Positions 17,384 to 26,169 of a stretch of 64,000 nucleotides of DNA are shown here, piece by piece. Position numbers and translations under genes: made by a program. Position 1 is the stretch's first letter. Every line of letters starts with the position of its first letter. Under the pieces are notes generated by a model. That model saw only the letters and a list, made by a program, of their open reading frames with translations. It was not told the origin of the DNA and did not search any database. The stretch is from an uncultured Alphaproteobacteria bacterium (GTDB lineage: Bacteria; Pseudomonadota; Alphaproteobacteria; HIMB59; GCA-002718135), in contig CACIQI010000007.1 of the NCBI GenBank assembly GCA_902588745.1, positions 1 to 64,000 on the forward strand, in the 5' to 3' direction.

Positions 17384-17656
17384 ATGGAACAGAACAAAGT
17401 AACTTCGCCTTGCATTAGCGTATGTAAAACTGACCCAATCTCGGGGTATTGCTATGGCTGTGGAAGAACTAATGAAGAGAAAGCTATTTGGAAAGATGAA
17501 AATACTTCAAATGAATGGAAACAAAATAATTTATCTGAACTAAAATCTAGATTATCAGATTGGCAGTTAGAGGCATTTGAAGAATCTTATAAATCTAAGG
17601 TTGAAACAGGTTTATCTCTTATTAAGAAAAAATTAGCAGAAAATCGTAAAAATTGA
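17384..17656 (+). CDS. DUF1289 small cysteine-rich protein
   Basis: This is a small protein of the DUF1289 family (YdhL-like), whose function is not established. Counting from the ATG at 17384, the motif SPCISVC...GYCYGCGR gives four cysteines that likely bind zinc or iron-sulphur. It is followed by a tryptophan-rich helix region (EEKAIW, DWQLEAFEE). An ATG at 17372 would add four residues (MYII); neither start has a convincing ribosome-binding site. Its TGA is overlapped by the TTG start of the next gene. Confidence 0.85.
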   Translation: MEQNKVTSPCISVCKTDPISGYCYGCGRTNEEKAIWKDENTSNEWKQNNLSELKSRLSDWQLEAFEESYKSKVETGLSLIKKKLAENRKN

Positions 17657-18216
17657 AAAGTTTAATAATTTTTATTTTTATTTTATTTTTTTCATTCAAT
17701 CTTCAATCTCAAAATAAAATGATACTTGATAACTTAGAAACACCTGGAATTTCTTCTCAAGGTCAAAATTGGGCTTTTTTTACTGACGGAGTAATGGGTG
17801 GATTATCCCAAGGTAAAGCGATCATCTCAAAAGTTAATGATGTTAATTGTTATCATATGACAGGAGATGTCACGACTGAAAATAACGGTGGCTTTATACA
17901 AATAAGAAATCAATTAAAACCTTCAATATCAACAGAAGAGTTTGAGGGTATTTATTTTAAAGTGTTTGGTAATAATGAAGAGTATTCAATTCATGTAAGA
18001 ACCGCTCTAACGATGGCTCCATGGCAATATTATAAATATAGTTTTAAAACTAATTCTGAGTGGAAAGTAATAAAAGCACCCTTTAGTGAATTTAAAAAAT
18101 CAAATGCATATCAACCTAAAAAATTAGTTGGTCAGAATATCAAGACATTAGGTCTGGTTGCTGGATTTAAAGATTTTCAAGCAGATATTTGTTTATCAGA
18201 GATTGGCTTTTATTAA
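17653..18216 (+). CDS. CIA30-like exported protein
   Basis: This 187-residue protein has an N-terminal signal peptide (hydrophobic residues 3-17) and a CIA30/galactose-binding-like beta domain. The family-type motif is NWAFFTDGVMGGLSQG, and LVAGFKDFQADICLSEIGFY closes the domain. In mitochondria CIA30 assists complex I assembly, but bacterial secreted homologues have no proven role. The start is TTG, overlapping the upstream stop as TTGA. Its TAA stop shares a TTAA with the stop of truA on the other strand. Confidence 0.8.
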   Translation: MKSLIIFIFILFFSFNLQSQNKMILDNLETPGISSQGQNWAFFTDGVMGGLSQGKAIISKVNDVNCYHMTGDVTTENNGGFIQIRNQLKPSISTEEFEGIYFKVFGNNEEYSIHVRTALTMAPWQYYKYSFKTNSEWKVIKAPFSEFKKSNAYQPKKLVGQNIKTLGLVAGFKDFQADICLSEIGFY

Positions 18217-18947
18217 TAATCTATTTTCAATAAATACAATCCTTCGGGTGGCGCAGTAACCCCAGCAAATTCTCTTTTTTTGGATTGAATAATTTCTGTA
18301 ATTGATTTTTCTATTTTACTAAGTCCTATATCAACCAGTGTACCAACCATGATTCTAACTTGAGAATGTAAAAAGGATTTAGCTGATATTAAAAAATTTA
18401 TTTCATCATGATTAAAATTTATATCCAATGAATTAATAGATTTAATTGGTGATTTCGATTGGCAATTTATTGACCTAAAAGCAGACAAATCAAATTTTCC
18501 TATAAATTGTTGTGATTGTTTTATTATTTTTTCAGCATCTATTTTTTTATGTACACACCAAACTTTGTTTTGCTCTAACGTAATTGGTGACCTTCTATTT
18601 AAGATCTTGTATTCATACCATCTTAATTTTGCTGAAAATCTAGAATTAAAATCTTTATCTACTTTTTCAGCATGTAAAATAGATATGGGCTGGGGTCTTA
18701 GATAATGATTAATGCCATCTCTAATAGTATCGGTATCAAAATTTTGCTCTAATTCAAAATTAGCTACCTGCCCTCTTGCATGAACGCCTGCATCTGTTCG
18801 ACCAGCACCAAAAAGTATTATTTTTTGTTTTGATAGTTTTGCTATTGCCTCTTCAACCAATTGTTGAATAGAAGAACCATTTTCTTGACGTTGCCAACCA
18901 ACATAATTAGTCCCGTCATATTCTAATATTATCTTGTAGTTAGGCAT
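18213..18947 (-). CDS. truA: tRNA pseudouridine(38-40) synthase
   Basis: TruA converts uridines 38-40 of the tRNA anticodon arm to pseudouridine. The catalytic aspartate is D52 in GAGRTDAGVHARGQ. The opening YDGTNYVGWQRQ and the later SFLHSQVRIMVGTLVDIG are family signatures. The length is 244. It is the last gene of the dnaX-to-truA transcription unit, with an 8-base overlap with fmt. Confidence 0.97.
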   Translation of the reverse strand: MPNYKIILEYDGTNYVGWQRQENGSSIQQLVEEAIAKLSKQKIILFGAGRTDAGVHARGQVANFELEQNFDTDTIRDGINHYLRPQPISILHAEKVDKDFNSRFSAKLRWYEYKILNRRSPITLEQNKVWCVHKKIDAEKIIKQSQQFIGKFDLSAFRSINCQSKSPIKSINSLDINFNHDEINFLISAKSFLHSQVRIMVGTLVDIGLSKIEKSITEIIQSKKREFAGVTAPPEGLYLLKIDY

Positions 18948-19863
18948 TTATTATATCATTAATCTTAAGGCTATAACCTCGAAGAAAATCATCTTTAGAA
19001 ATAGCATTTTTGCCTTCTCTTTGTAAAATTAGTGGTTCAATACTTCCATCATTGCAACCAATATCAAAGGTCTCGTTAAGAATTGTCGATGCATTACCAA
19101 TAGAATTTGATTTTCTTGCTTTAATGATCTTAATTCTTTCATTTTGTATAGTAAACCAAGCACCAGGTTTAGGAGAATGTGCTCTTATAAGATTTAAAAC
19201 TTCATTTACAGATTTATTAAAATTAATTTTTCTGTTTATTGAAGAAATTTTATTTGCATACGTTGCATCATTATCATCCTGGTCAGAATAAGAAATTTTT
19301 TTGTCAAATATAAGAGGAATAGTTTCTATTAATAATTTTATTCCAACGTCTGTTAATTTTTGACTTAATTCATTTTTATTACAATCATCTTCTATATCTA
19401 CTTTTTTTTGCTTAATAATTGGTCCAGCATCTAATTTTTCGATTAGCTGTATTATTGATATACCTGTCTCTTTATCACCATTCATTAAAGAATGCTCTAT
19501 TGGGGCTGCACCCCTCCATCTAGGCAACAAAGAGACATGGATATTGATACAACCAAATGGTGGTAAATCTAAAATATCTTTTGGCAATATTTTACCGTAT
19601 GCCATGACAATAATTAAATCAGGATTTAATTCTTTCACTGTCTCAATAGTATTTTTATCAAATATATTTGGACAAAAAACTTCAATGTTATTTTTATTAG
19701 CAAGTTGATGGACATCAGATTCAATTATTTTCATTCCTCTAGATTTCTTTTTTGGGGGTTGTGAAAATACAGCGGTAATTATGAAATTACTTTTAATTAA
19801 AGCCTCAAGATAGTCAGAGGCTATTTTTGGTGAACCCATAAAAATTATTTTCTTATTATTCAT
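18940..19863 (-). CDS. fmt: Methionyl-tRNA formyltransferase
   Basis: Fmt formylates initiator Met-tRNA using 10-formyltetrahydrofolate. N107 and H109 (INIHVS) and SLLPRWRGAAP at 111-121 are the active-site signature, and EKLDAGPI supplies the catalytic aspartate. The start region FMGSPKIASDYLEAL is typical. At 307 residues it has both the catalytic and the C-terminal tRNA-binding domains. It overlaps def by one base (TAATG), pairing formylation with deformylation. Confidence 0.97.
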   Translation of the reverse strand: MNNKKIIFMGSPKIASDYLEALIKSNFIITAVFSQPPKKKSRGMKIIESDVHQLANKNNIEVFCPNIFDKNTIETVKELNPDLIIVMAYGKILPKDILDLPPFGCINIHVSLLPRWRGAAPIEHSLMNGDKETGISIIQLIEKLDAGPIIKQKKVDIEDDCNKNELSQKLTDVGIKLLIETIPLIFDKKISYSDQDDNDATYANKISSINRKINFNKSVNEVLNLIRAHSPKPGAWFTIQNERIKIIKARKSNSIGNASTILNETFDIGCNDGSIEPLILQREGKNAISKDDFLRGYSLKINDIINA

Positions 19864-20372
19864 TATTTTTTGTTTTTTAAAAATTTTTGTACCTTTTTGA
19901 TCATTATATTCCTTTTTAATGAAGAAAGATAATCTACAAATAATTTTCCAGAAAGATGATCAATTTCATGTTGTAAAATTCTTGACTCCACTCCACTAAC
20001 TTCTTTTGTTATTTGTTTGTTATTTTCATCCAAGTACTCGACTACTATATTTTGAGGTCTCTCAATTTCTGCAAATTGTTCAGGAAGAGATAAACAACCC
20101 TCTTCCATGACAATTTTTTCTTGAGAGTATGAAACAATATTTGGGTTAAACAATGTATATTGTTTTTCTTTTTTAGTCTCTTGATCTACAAAAAATATAG
20201 TCACAATTTGTTTTAGAATTCCAATTTGATTTGCTGCTAAACCTACACCTGGTGCTTTTATCATTATTTGCATCATTTTTTTGGCAATTTCTTTTTCCTT
20301 AATTCCAACAGACTGAATTTTATCTGCTTTTTGGCGTAATAATGGATTTGGTACGTAAAGTAATTTATCCAT
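19863..20372 (-). CDS. def: Peptide deformylase
   Basis: Def removes the formyl group from nascent proteins. Motif 1 is GVGLAANQIG (42-51), motif 2 EEGCLSLP with metal ligand C93, and motif 3 HEIDH with H135, E136 and H139. All three are intact, and the length is 169. The gene follows recR by 6 bases and precedes fmt. Confidence 0.97.
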   Translation of the reverse strand: MDKLLYVPNPLLRQKADKIQSVGIKEKEIAKKMMQIMIKAPGVGLAANQIGILKQIVTIFFVDQETKKEKQYTLFNPNIVSYSQEKIVMEEGCLSLPEQFAEIERPQNIVVEYLDENNKQITKEVSGVESRILQHEIDHLSGKLFVDYLSSLKRNIMIKKVQKFLKNKK

Positions 20373-20378
20373 TTTTAT

Positions 20379-20978
20379 TTATGTAATTTTTTTTCTAGAT
20401 TGGAATGCTGTATTTAATGTGTTTTCATCTAAGTAGTGTACTTCTCCACCCATAGGGATTCCTTGTGCAAGTCTTGTTACATTTAAATCTTTAAATTTTT
20501 CCAGCTTATCTGCAATAACAAAAGATGTTGTTTGTCCTTCCATAGTTGTACTTAAGGCAAGAATAATTTCTTTAACATTGTTTGTTTCAATTCTCTTTAG
20601 TAGATGTTCTATTTTCAATTCATCAGTTCCTATACCTTGTATTGCTGATAATGAACCACCTAAAACATTATAGAGGCCACGATAAAATCCTACTTTTTCT
20701 AATGTCCACAAATCTGACACATCCTCAACAACACAAATAGTTGCTTTATCTCTTTTAGGATTTGCACAAATATTGCATGGATTTACCATGTCTATATTTC
20801 CACATTCTGAACACTCAATAATTTTATTATAAGATAAGTTTAAACTCTCAATTAAAGGAGATAAATTTTTATCTTTATTTTTTAATAAAAAAAGAGCAAT
20901 TCTTTGAGCCGATCTTCTTCCTAATCCTGGAAGTTTTGAAATATCGTTTATTAGTTTATCTATTGGGGATTGCTCCAT
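20379..20978 (-). CDS. recR: Recombination mediator RecR
   Basis: RecR works with RecF/RecO in gap repair, loading RecA. It has an N-terminal helix-hairpin-helix (LPGLGRRSAQRIA), a C4 zinc finger (C56, C59, C68, C71) and a Toprim domain beginning ICVVEDVSDL. The length of 199 is normal. The ebfC-recR neighbourhood downstream of dnaX is widespread in bacteria. Confidence 0.97.
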   Translation of the reverse strand: MEQSPIDKLINDISKLPGLGRRSAQRIALFLLKNKDKNLSPLIESLNLSYNKIIECSECGNIDMVNPCNICANPKRDKATICVVEDVSDLWTLEKVGFYRGLYNVLGGSLSAIQGIGTDELKIEHLLKRIETNNVKEIILALSTTMEGQTTSFVIADKLEKFKDLNVTRLAQGIPMGGEVHYLDENTLNTAFQSRKKIT

Positions 20979-20980
20979 TT

Positions 20981-21304
20981 TTAGAAAGGAAGTTTCATTC
21001 CTGGAGGTAATGGTAGACCACCTGTGAGATTTTTCATTTCTTCTTGAGCTGCAGCTTCTCCTTTTTCTTTGGCATCATTTATTGCAGCTACAATCAGATC
21101 TTCAAGTATTTCTTTCTCCTCTTGCTTGATTAAGCTATCATCAATCGAAATTCTTTTAAAAATACCTTTTGCTGTAGCTGTTACTTTAATAAGACCTCCT
21201 CCAGAAGTACCTTCAACTTCAATATCATTTAATTTATTCTGTGCTTCAGCCATTTTCTTTTGCAACTGTTGAGCTTGCTTCATCATATTACCTAAATTAA
21301 CCAT
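20981..21304 (-). CDS. ebfC: Nucleoid-associated protein EbfC/YbaB
   Basis: This is a small dimeric DNA-binding protein of the YbaB/EbfC family. The N-terminal helix MMKQAQQLQKKMAEAQ, the sheet VEGTSGGGLIKVTATAKG and the C-terminal GLPLPPGMKLPF are characteristic. Its 107 residues are typical. Its ATG overlaps the dnaX stop by one base, and it precedes recR by 2 bases. Confidence 0.95.
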   Translation of the reverse strand: MVNLGNMMKQAQQLQKKMAEAQNKLNDIEVEGTSGGGLIKVTATAKGIFKRISIDDSLIKQEEKEILEDLIVAAINDAKEKGEAAAQEEMKNLTGGLPLPPGMKLPF

Positions 21305-22992
21305 TATTTCTCCTTTTTCATCTTTGGTTGATTTATATCCGTGTCATCATCATTTATTTCACCGAGTTCTGTAATAGCGTGAATTTTACTTTCAGGAAAT
21401 TCTTTTAATATTTTTTTTATCTCTGGATGATTTTTCATTATTTCAATTTCTTTTTGTTGGTTAATAATATCTTCATCATGCAAACTTTTTCCAAGATTGC
21501 TTGTAGATGAATGTATCTGCCATATTCTTCCAGTCCATTTAGAGATTAATTTTGCAACAGTTCTATTGAAGCCAGTGTCATTAATTTTAGATGTGTTTAG
21601 GGTAACTTCTCCTTCTTTAAAAGAGACTAACTGCACATCATTGTATAATTTAGTGTGAAGTAATCCTTCTCTATTTTTAAAAAACATATCGACAAAATGT
21701 CTGAAGTCTTGAATATGTTTTATATTTACATTTTCTTTTGGTAAAATTTCTTTTTTATTTTCATTAAAGTTTAAAACTTTGTTACTTTCATTAGTTTCAT
21801 TTTGTATTTTAAGATTTTTTTCTAAGGATTCTTTTTCTACGACTTCTTTGTCCATTTTTTTAATTAGATCTTCTGGGCTTGGACCATTATGTAAATAAAT
21901 AATTCTTAAAATAATCATTTCTCCATGTTGGTATAAATGAGAGCTATTTTGTAATTCTTGATAACCTTTAAATAAAATTTGCCATATAATATTCAAATTA
22001 TTTAATGTCATTTTTGATGACAATTCAGCTCCTTTATTTCTTTCAAATTCAGGAATGTAAATGTCATCTTTTAAATCTGGTGCTATCTTTATTTGAACAA
22101 GAAAATGTACTACGTTTAATAGTTCATCAAATATCATTGCTATATCTGCCCCTAACTCATACAACTCTTTATATTTATTAATTGCACCAAGAGCATCTCC
22201 TTCTAAAATAATTTCAATTAAGTTAAATATTTTTTCTCTATCAGCTAATCCCAGCATGCTTATTACAGTTTGCGAGTCAACTTTTTCATTTGGACTAGTT
22301 ATTGCTTGATCTAATAGACTAAGACCATCTCTTACAGATCCATCTGCTGATCTTACAAGTAAAGAGATAGCATCTAAATCTATAGCGATATTTTCTAGTT
22401 TGGAAATTTTTAGTAAATGATCTGATAAAATTTTGTTTTCTATTCTATGTAAATCAAATCTCTGACACCTTGATAAAACAGTTATTGGCACTTTTTTAAT
22501 TTCTGTTGTGGCAAAAATAAATTTAACATGTTCTGGTGGTTCTTCTAAAGTTTTAAGCAGGGCATTGAATGCACTTTTTGAAAGCATATGAACTTCATCA
22601 ATGATAAATATTTTATAATCACCGATAACAGGTTTATATTTTACATTGTCAATTATTTCTCTAATGTCATCAACGCCAGTATTAGAAGCTGCATCAATCT
22701 CAATAACATCAAGATTACTATCCAAAGTCGTTGATTTGCATGAATCACAATTTCCACATGGTTCACAATTTTTTTTATCTCTATTCTTACAATTAATACT
22801 CATAGCTATAAGTCTAGCAGTTGTGGTTTTTCCAACACCTCTAACACCTGTTAGAATATATGCGTGAGCTAATCGGTCATTATTAATAGCGTTTGATAAA
22901 ATTTTTACTAATAATTCTTGACCAATTAAATCTTCAAATTTTTGAGGTCTGTATTTTCTAGCTAAAACTTTATATTTTTTTTCTTCTGTCAT
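21304..22992 (-). CDS. dnaX: DNA polymerase III subunit gamma/tau
   Basis: DnaX is the clamp-loader ATPase. Counting from the ATG at 22992, the start MTEEKKYKVLARKYRPQ is followed by Walker A GVRGVGKTT (49-57). A zinc module with C68, C76, C79, C82 and C85 follows, then the DE-box IFIIDEVHML and the sensor/SRC motif VLSRCQRF. The C-terminal domain beyond about 360 is divergent. A frame open to a TTG at 23025 is rejected because it would run through the SRP RNA gene. No convincing frameshift site for a short gamma form was found. Confidence 0.96.
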   Translation of the reverse strand: MTEEKKYKVLARKYRPQKFEDLIGQELLVKILSNAINNDRLAHAYILTGVRGVGKTTTARLIAMSINCKNRDKKNCEPCGNCDSCKSTTLDSNLDVIEIDAASNTGVDDIREIIDNVKYKPVIGDYKIFIIDEVHMLSKSAFNALLKTLEEPPEHVKFIFATTEIKKVPITVLSRCQRFDLHRIENKILSDHLLKISKLENIAIDLDAISLLVRSADGSVRDGLSLLDQAITSPNEKVDSQTVISMLGLADREKIFNLIEIILEGDALGAINKYKELYELGADIAMIFDELLNVVHFLVQIKIAPDLKDDIYIPEFERNKGAELSSKMTLNNLNIIWQILFKGYQELQNSSHLYQHGEMIILRIIYLHNGPSPEDLIKKMDKEVVEKESLEKNLKIQNETNESNKVLNFNENKKEILPKENVNIKHIQDFRHFVDMFFKNREGLLHTKLYNDVQLVSFKEGEVTLNTSKINDTGFNRTVAKLISKWTGRIWQIHSSTSNLGKSLHDEDIINQQKEIEIMKNHPEIKKILKEFPESKIHAITELGEINDDDTDINQPKMKKEK

Positions 22993-23002
22993 TATAATTA
23001 AT

Positions 23003-23093
23003 GGAAGGAGTTGAGACCCAAACAAGATTGTTACAGCTGCTTCTTTTCAGATCTGACTGGATTAGCAATTTATTTGCCCTCAATCCTCCCTGT
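23003..23093 (-). ncRNA. ffs: Signal recognition particle RNA (4.5S type)
   Basis: On the minus strand the conserved core reads GTCAGATCTGAAAAGAAGCAG (about 23037-23057), matching the SRP domain IV hairpin with a GAAA loop and the asymmetric AAGCAG side. The ends pair: GGGAGGA with CCTTCCT (one G-U) and UUGAG with CUCAA around a single bulge, giving a 12-bp closing stem. About 90 bases in length suits a short bacterial SRP RNA. A TATATT at 23097-23102 fits a -10 element. Its place just upstream of dnaX is common in alphaproteobacteria. Confidence 0.9.
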
Positions 23094-23144
23094 AGCAATA
23101 TAACATTAATGTAAATAAAATATAAATAGACTTTTCAAAAAATA

Positions 23145-23987
23145 CTATTTTTTCCTGAATGAAGATTTCTCATATACCCCAAGGATTTCTATCTTCTTAC
23201 AAAAAAATTTCATCTCTTCTAATGCTAATTTTACAGATGTATTTTCAGGATGTCCCTCAAAATCTACATAAAATTGTGCAACATCAAAACCCTGTGGGTG
23301 AATATAACTCTCAAGCTTAGTTATATTAACACCATTACTAGCAAATCCACCAAGACATTTATATAAAACTGCTGGAATACTTCTAACTGTAAATACTAAT
23401 GTTGTAAGAATATCATTTGTTTCTGGATTTATATCTAATAAATTTTTTTGCATAACAAGAAATCGGGTTACGTTATTTTGGGTATCTTGAAAATTTTTTT
23501 CCAATATATCAAGATCATATATATTAGCAGCAAGTTCAGATGCGATAGCTGCATCTTCGATATTATTTAACTCTGAAATTAATTTAGCAGATCCAGCTGT
23601 ATCAGCTTCAACAATCATTTGCTTATCTAATTTTAAAATTTTGTTTCGACATTGAGCAATTCCCTGTTCATGACTTCTTATTCTTTTGATATCTGAGATT
23701 TTCGCACCTCTAATTCCAAGTAAGTTATGATTTACTTCATGAAAATATTCATAAGTTATTTTTAAATCAGAGTCGGGTATCAATCTTTGAGTATCCGCTA
23801 CTCTTCCTGCAAGAGAGTTTTCTATTGGAACCATTGCTGCTTCTGATTTTCCTGATCTAACATGTTCAAACATATCTTCAAAAGTTGCACACGGCATACC
23901 TGTTGCGTTTGGAAAAATATTTTTTCCTGCTTGTTCGCTATAAGCACCACCTACACCTTGAAATGAAAAACTGTTAACTTTAATCAT
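23145..23987 (-). CDS. pheA: Prephenate dehydratase
   Basis: PheA makes phenylpyruvate in phenylalanine synthesis. The periplasmic-binding-like catalytic domain begins FSFQGVGGAYSEQA, has VPIENSLAGRV, and carries the TRF catalytic motif in NNVTRFLVM. A C-terminal ACT domain with ESYIHPQGFD is the likely phenylalanine sensor. The 280-residue monofunctional form (no chorismate mutase) is typical of alphaproteobacteria. It overlaps kdsB by 8 bases. Confidence 0.95.
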   Translation of the reverse strand: MIKVNSFSFQGVGGAYSEQAGKNIFPNATGMPCATFEDMFEHVRSGKSEAAMVPIENSLAGRVADTQRLIPDSDLKITYEYFHEVNHNLLGIRGAKISDIKRIRSHEQGIAQCRNKILKLDKQMIVEADTAGSAKLISELNNIEDAAIASELAANIYDLDILEKNFQDTQNNVTRFLVMQKNLLDINPETNDILTTLVFTVRSIPAVLYKCLGGFASNGVNITKLESYIHPQGFDVAQFYVDFEGHPENTSVKLALEEMKFFCKKIEILGVYEKSSFRKK

Positions 23988-24708
23988 TGTGCTCTCTTAT
24001 ATTAGTTTGAATATTTATTAAATCCTCTTTTGTATCTACACTTATTGGAACTTCAGGAACATATGTAACTCCAATTGGAATATTAGAGTCCATAGCTCTC
24101 ATTTGTTCTAAACTTAGATCTATTTCATTTTTTGATTTAGGAAGATTGATAAATGTATTTATTGAATCTGGAGTATAACTGTAGATACCAACATGATGGT
24201 ATAAGTTTTTATTTTCTATAGTAACTTCTCTATAAAAACTTAACGCCTGCGCAATTTCATTTTTTTTAAAATCAACTTCAACTTTTGTTACATTGGGATT
24301 ATTTAATTCATTATCATTTAAGTTTGTTGCAAGTGTGCCAATAGTAAAATTTTTTTTTATTGGATCAATGGCTTTAAGAATATGGTCTGGATTTATAAGA
24401 GGCATATCACCTTGTAGATTGATTATTACATCAATGTCTTTGTTATTTTTTATCTTTAAAAAAGCGGAATGAACTCTATCAGTTCCAGAGGGGAGATTTG
24501 GATCTGTCATAATAGCTTTACCACCATTACTTACAATTAAATCATGAACTTCAATTTCAGAACAAGCAACAAATACTTCTCCAATATTTGATTCAATTGC
24601 CTGTTGCCATACTCGTTGTATCATTGGAATACCATCTATAGCCATTAATGGTTTGCCTGGCAGTCTAGTGGAGGCCATTCGTGAAGGTATAATAACTACG
24701 CTTTTCAT
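23980..24708 (-). CDS. kdsB: CMP-Kdo synthetase
   Basis: KdsB activates Kdo to CMP-Kdo for the LPS inner core. The nucleotide-binding start IPSRMASTRLPGKPL and INLQGDMPLI, NLYHHVGIYSY and SLEQMRAMD are clear family motifs. The length is 242. It is the first gene of the kdsB-pheA unit and is transcribed away from the cytochrome c gene. Confidence 0.96.
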   Translation of the reverse strand: MKSVVIIPSRMASTRLPGKPLMAIDGIPMIQRVWQQAIESNIGEVFVACSEIEVHDLIVSNGGKAIMTDPNLPSGTDRVHSAFLKIKNNKDIDVIINLQGDMPLINPDHILKAIDPIKKNFTIGTLATNLNDNELNNPNVTKVEVDFKKNEIAQALSFYREVTIENKNLYHHVGIYSYTPDSINTFINLPKSKNEIDLSLEQMRAMDSNIPIGVTYVPEVPISVDTKEDLINIQTNIREHND

Positions 24709-24799
24709 AATTTATGCGACAATTAAGCAAGAGAATTTAAATTTCATACTTACGACAAATATATTCTTTCTTCTAAAAAATCTGTATATGTACTTATAC

Positions 24800-25345
24800 A
24801 TGTCTGGGCTTGAAGTTAATAAAATTTTAGCATCAATTATACTAGCAGTATTAATTGTTACCCTAATTGGGCATTTTGGAGATTTAGTCATTAATATTGA
24901 GCATGATGATAAAAAAGAAACAGCTTATAAAATAGACGTTCCTGAAGATTCTGCTGGTGTAGGAGTTGTAGAAAAAAAAGAAGAAATAATTGAACCAATT
25001 TCAATATTACTAGCAAGTGCTTCTCTCGATAATGGGGAAAAATTATTCAAAAAATGTGCAACATGCCATAATTATGAGAAAGGTAGTGCAAATAAAGTAG
25101 GTCCACACTTATGGAATATCATAAACAGACCAAAGGCAAATGTTGAAGGTTTTGCTTATTCTAAAGCTCTAGCTGAATATGGTGGAGAATGGGGATATGA
25201 AGAATTAGCAGAATTTTTATACAAACCAAAAAAATATATAAAAGGTACAAAAATGAACTTTGCAGGTTTAAAAAAAGTAAAAGATAGAGCAGACTTAGTT
25301 TATTTCCTAAGAGAACACTCAGATAACCCAGCACCACTTCCATAA
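24800..25345 (+). CDS. cycM: Membrane-anchored class I cytochrome c (CycM-like)
   Basis: This is a one-haem cytochrome tethered to the inner membrane, probably carrying electrons to the terminal oxidase. The ATG at 24800 (MSGLEVNKIL) starts a membrane anchor at about residues 9-26. A linker is followed by the haem motif CATCH at 86-90, VGPHLWNI, and the axial methionine M152 in GTKMNFAG. The frame is open back to 24653, but that part overlaps kdsB and lacks cytochrome features. A cytochrome c beside kdsB and pheA is common in alphaproteobacteria. Confidence 0.92.
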   Translation: MSGLEVNKILASIILAVLIVTLIGHFGDLVINIEHDDKKETAYKIDVPEDSAGVGVVEKKEEIIEPISILLASASLDNGEKLFKKCATCHNYEKGSANKVGPHLWNIINRPKANVEGFAYSKALAEYGGEWGYEELAEFLYKPKKYIKGTKMNFAGLKKVKDRADLVYFLREHSDNPAPLP

Positions 25346-25354
25346 ACTAAAGTA

Positions 25355-26128
25355 ATGATCTTAGATACAGAAGAGTTTTCAAAATTTGCAAACTCTTTAG
25401 CCGATGATGCATCTAAAACTTCAATGCATTATTTTAGAAACAAAATTGAAATAGAAATTAAAGACGATGAAAGTCCTGTGACTCTAGCAGATAAAGAAAC
25501 AGAACAAGTATTAAGAGAGAGAATAAAAAAAAAATATCCAGATCATGGAATTTTAGGTGAAGAGTATGAAAATGAAAAAATAGACGCTGAATTTATATGG
25601 GTATTAGACCCTATAGATGGCACAAGAAGCTATATAGCTGGACATAAAGATTTTGGTAATTTAATTGCTTTACTTCATAATAAAAAACCAGTTTTAGGAA
25701 TTATTAATTGCCCTGCACATGGTGAGCGATGGATGGGAATTAAAAATCAAAAGACAAAATGTAATGGAAAAGATGTTCAAACTAGTGCAATTAAACAAAT
25801 TAAAGATGCCTATCTTTTTACATCTGGATTATATTTTGATGAACCTCAAATCAGAAAAGGATTAGAATTACTAAAAGAAAAATCACGATACTATAGACTT
25901 GGTGGTGATTGTTACATGTATGGAATGTTAGCCTCAGGTCTAATTGATATTGTTTTAGAAGATACATTAAAAGTGCACGACTATATGGCTCTTGTAAATG
26001 TAATTGAAGGAGCTGGTGGAGTAATTACTGATAAGTTTGGACAAGATATATCTTTAGACTCAGATGGCAGTTTAGTTGCATCCAGTACAGGCTCTCTTCA
26101 TGATGAAATAATTAAATTAATAAACTAA
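25355..26128 (+). CDS. hisN: Inositol monophosphatase-family protein, probable histidinol-phosphatase
   Basis: This Mg-dependent phosphatase has GEE at 68-70, the metal-binding DPIDGT at 85-90, GGDCYMYGMLASG, and LKVHDYMALVNVIEGAGG in the C-terminal half. The last segment resembles HisN enzymes, which complete the histidinol step in organisms without HisB phosphatase. The length is 257. It begins 9 bases after the cytochrome gene. The alternative is a general inositol- or nucleotide-type phosphatase. Confidence 0.82.
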   Translation: MILDTEEFSKFANSLADDASKTSMHYFRNKIEIEIKDDESPVTLADKETEQVLRERIKKKYPDHGILGEEYENEKIDAEFIWVLDPIDGTRSYIAGHKDFGNLIALLHNKKPVLGIINCPAHGERWMGIKNQKTKCNGKDVQTSAIKQIKDAYLFTSGLYFDEPQIRKGLELLKEKSRYYRLGGDCYMYGMLASGLIDIVLEDTLKVHDYMALVNVIEGAGGVITDKFGQDISLDSDGSLVASSTGSLHDEIIKLIN

Positions 26129-26169
26129 AATTTATTTTAATTTTTAATAAATAGACATATATTACAAGT

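Noticed and set aside
21850-21870. A-rich run in dnaX as a programmed frameshift site for a short gamma form
   Set aside because: The codons are ATT AAA AAA ATG, which do not make a proper A-AAA-AAG type heptamer, and no stimulating hairpin was evident.
22993-23025. N-terminal extension of dnaX to a TTG at 23025
   Set aside because: It would translate the 3' arm of the SRP RNA gene, and the added residues are unlike any DnaX N-terminus. The ATG at 22992 gives the standard start.
24653-24799. Extension of the cytochrome c frame into kdsB
   Set aside because: The added 49 residues overlap kdsB on the other strand, and the membrane anchor begins naturally at the ATG at 24800.
26130-26152. ATTTATT/AATAAAT inverted repeat between hisN and yejA as a terminator
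   Set aside because: It contains only A-T pairs, which are frequent by chance at this base composition and give little stability.
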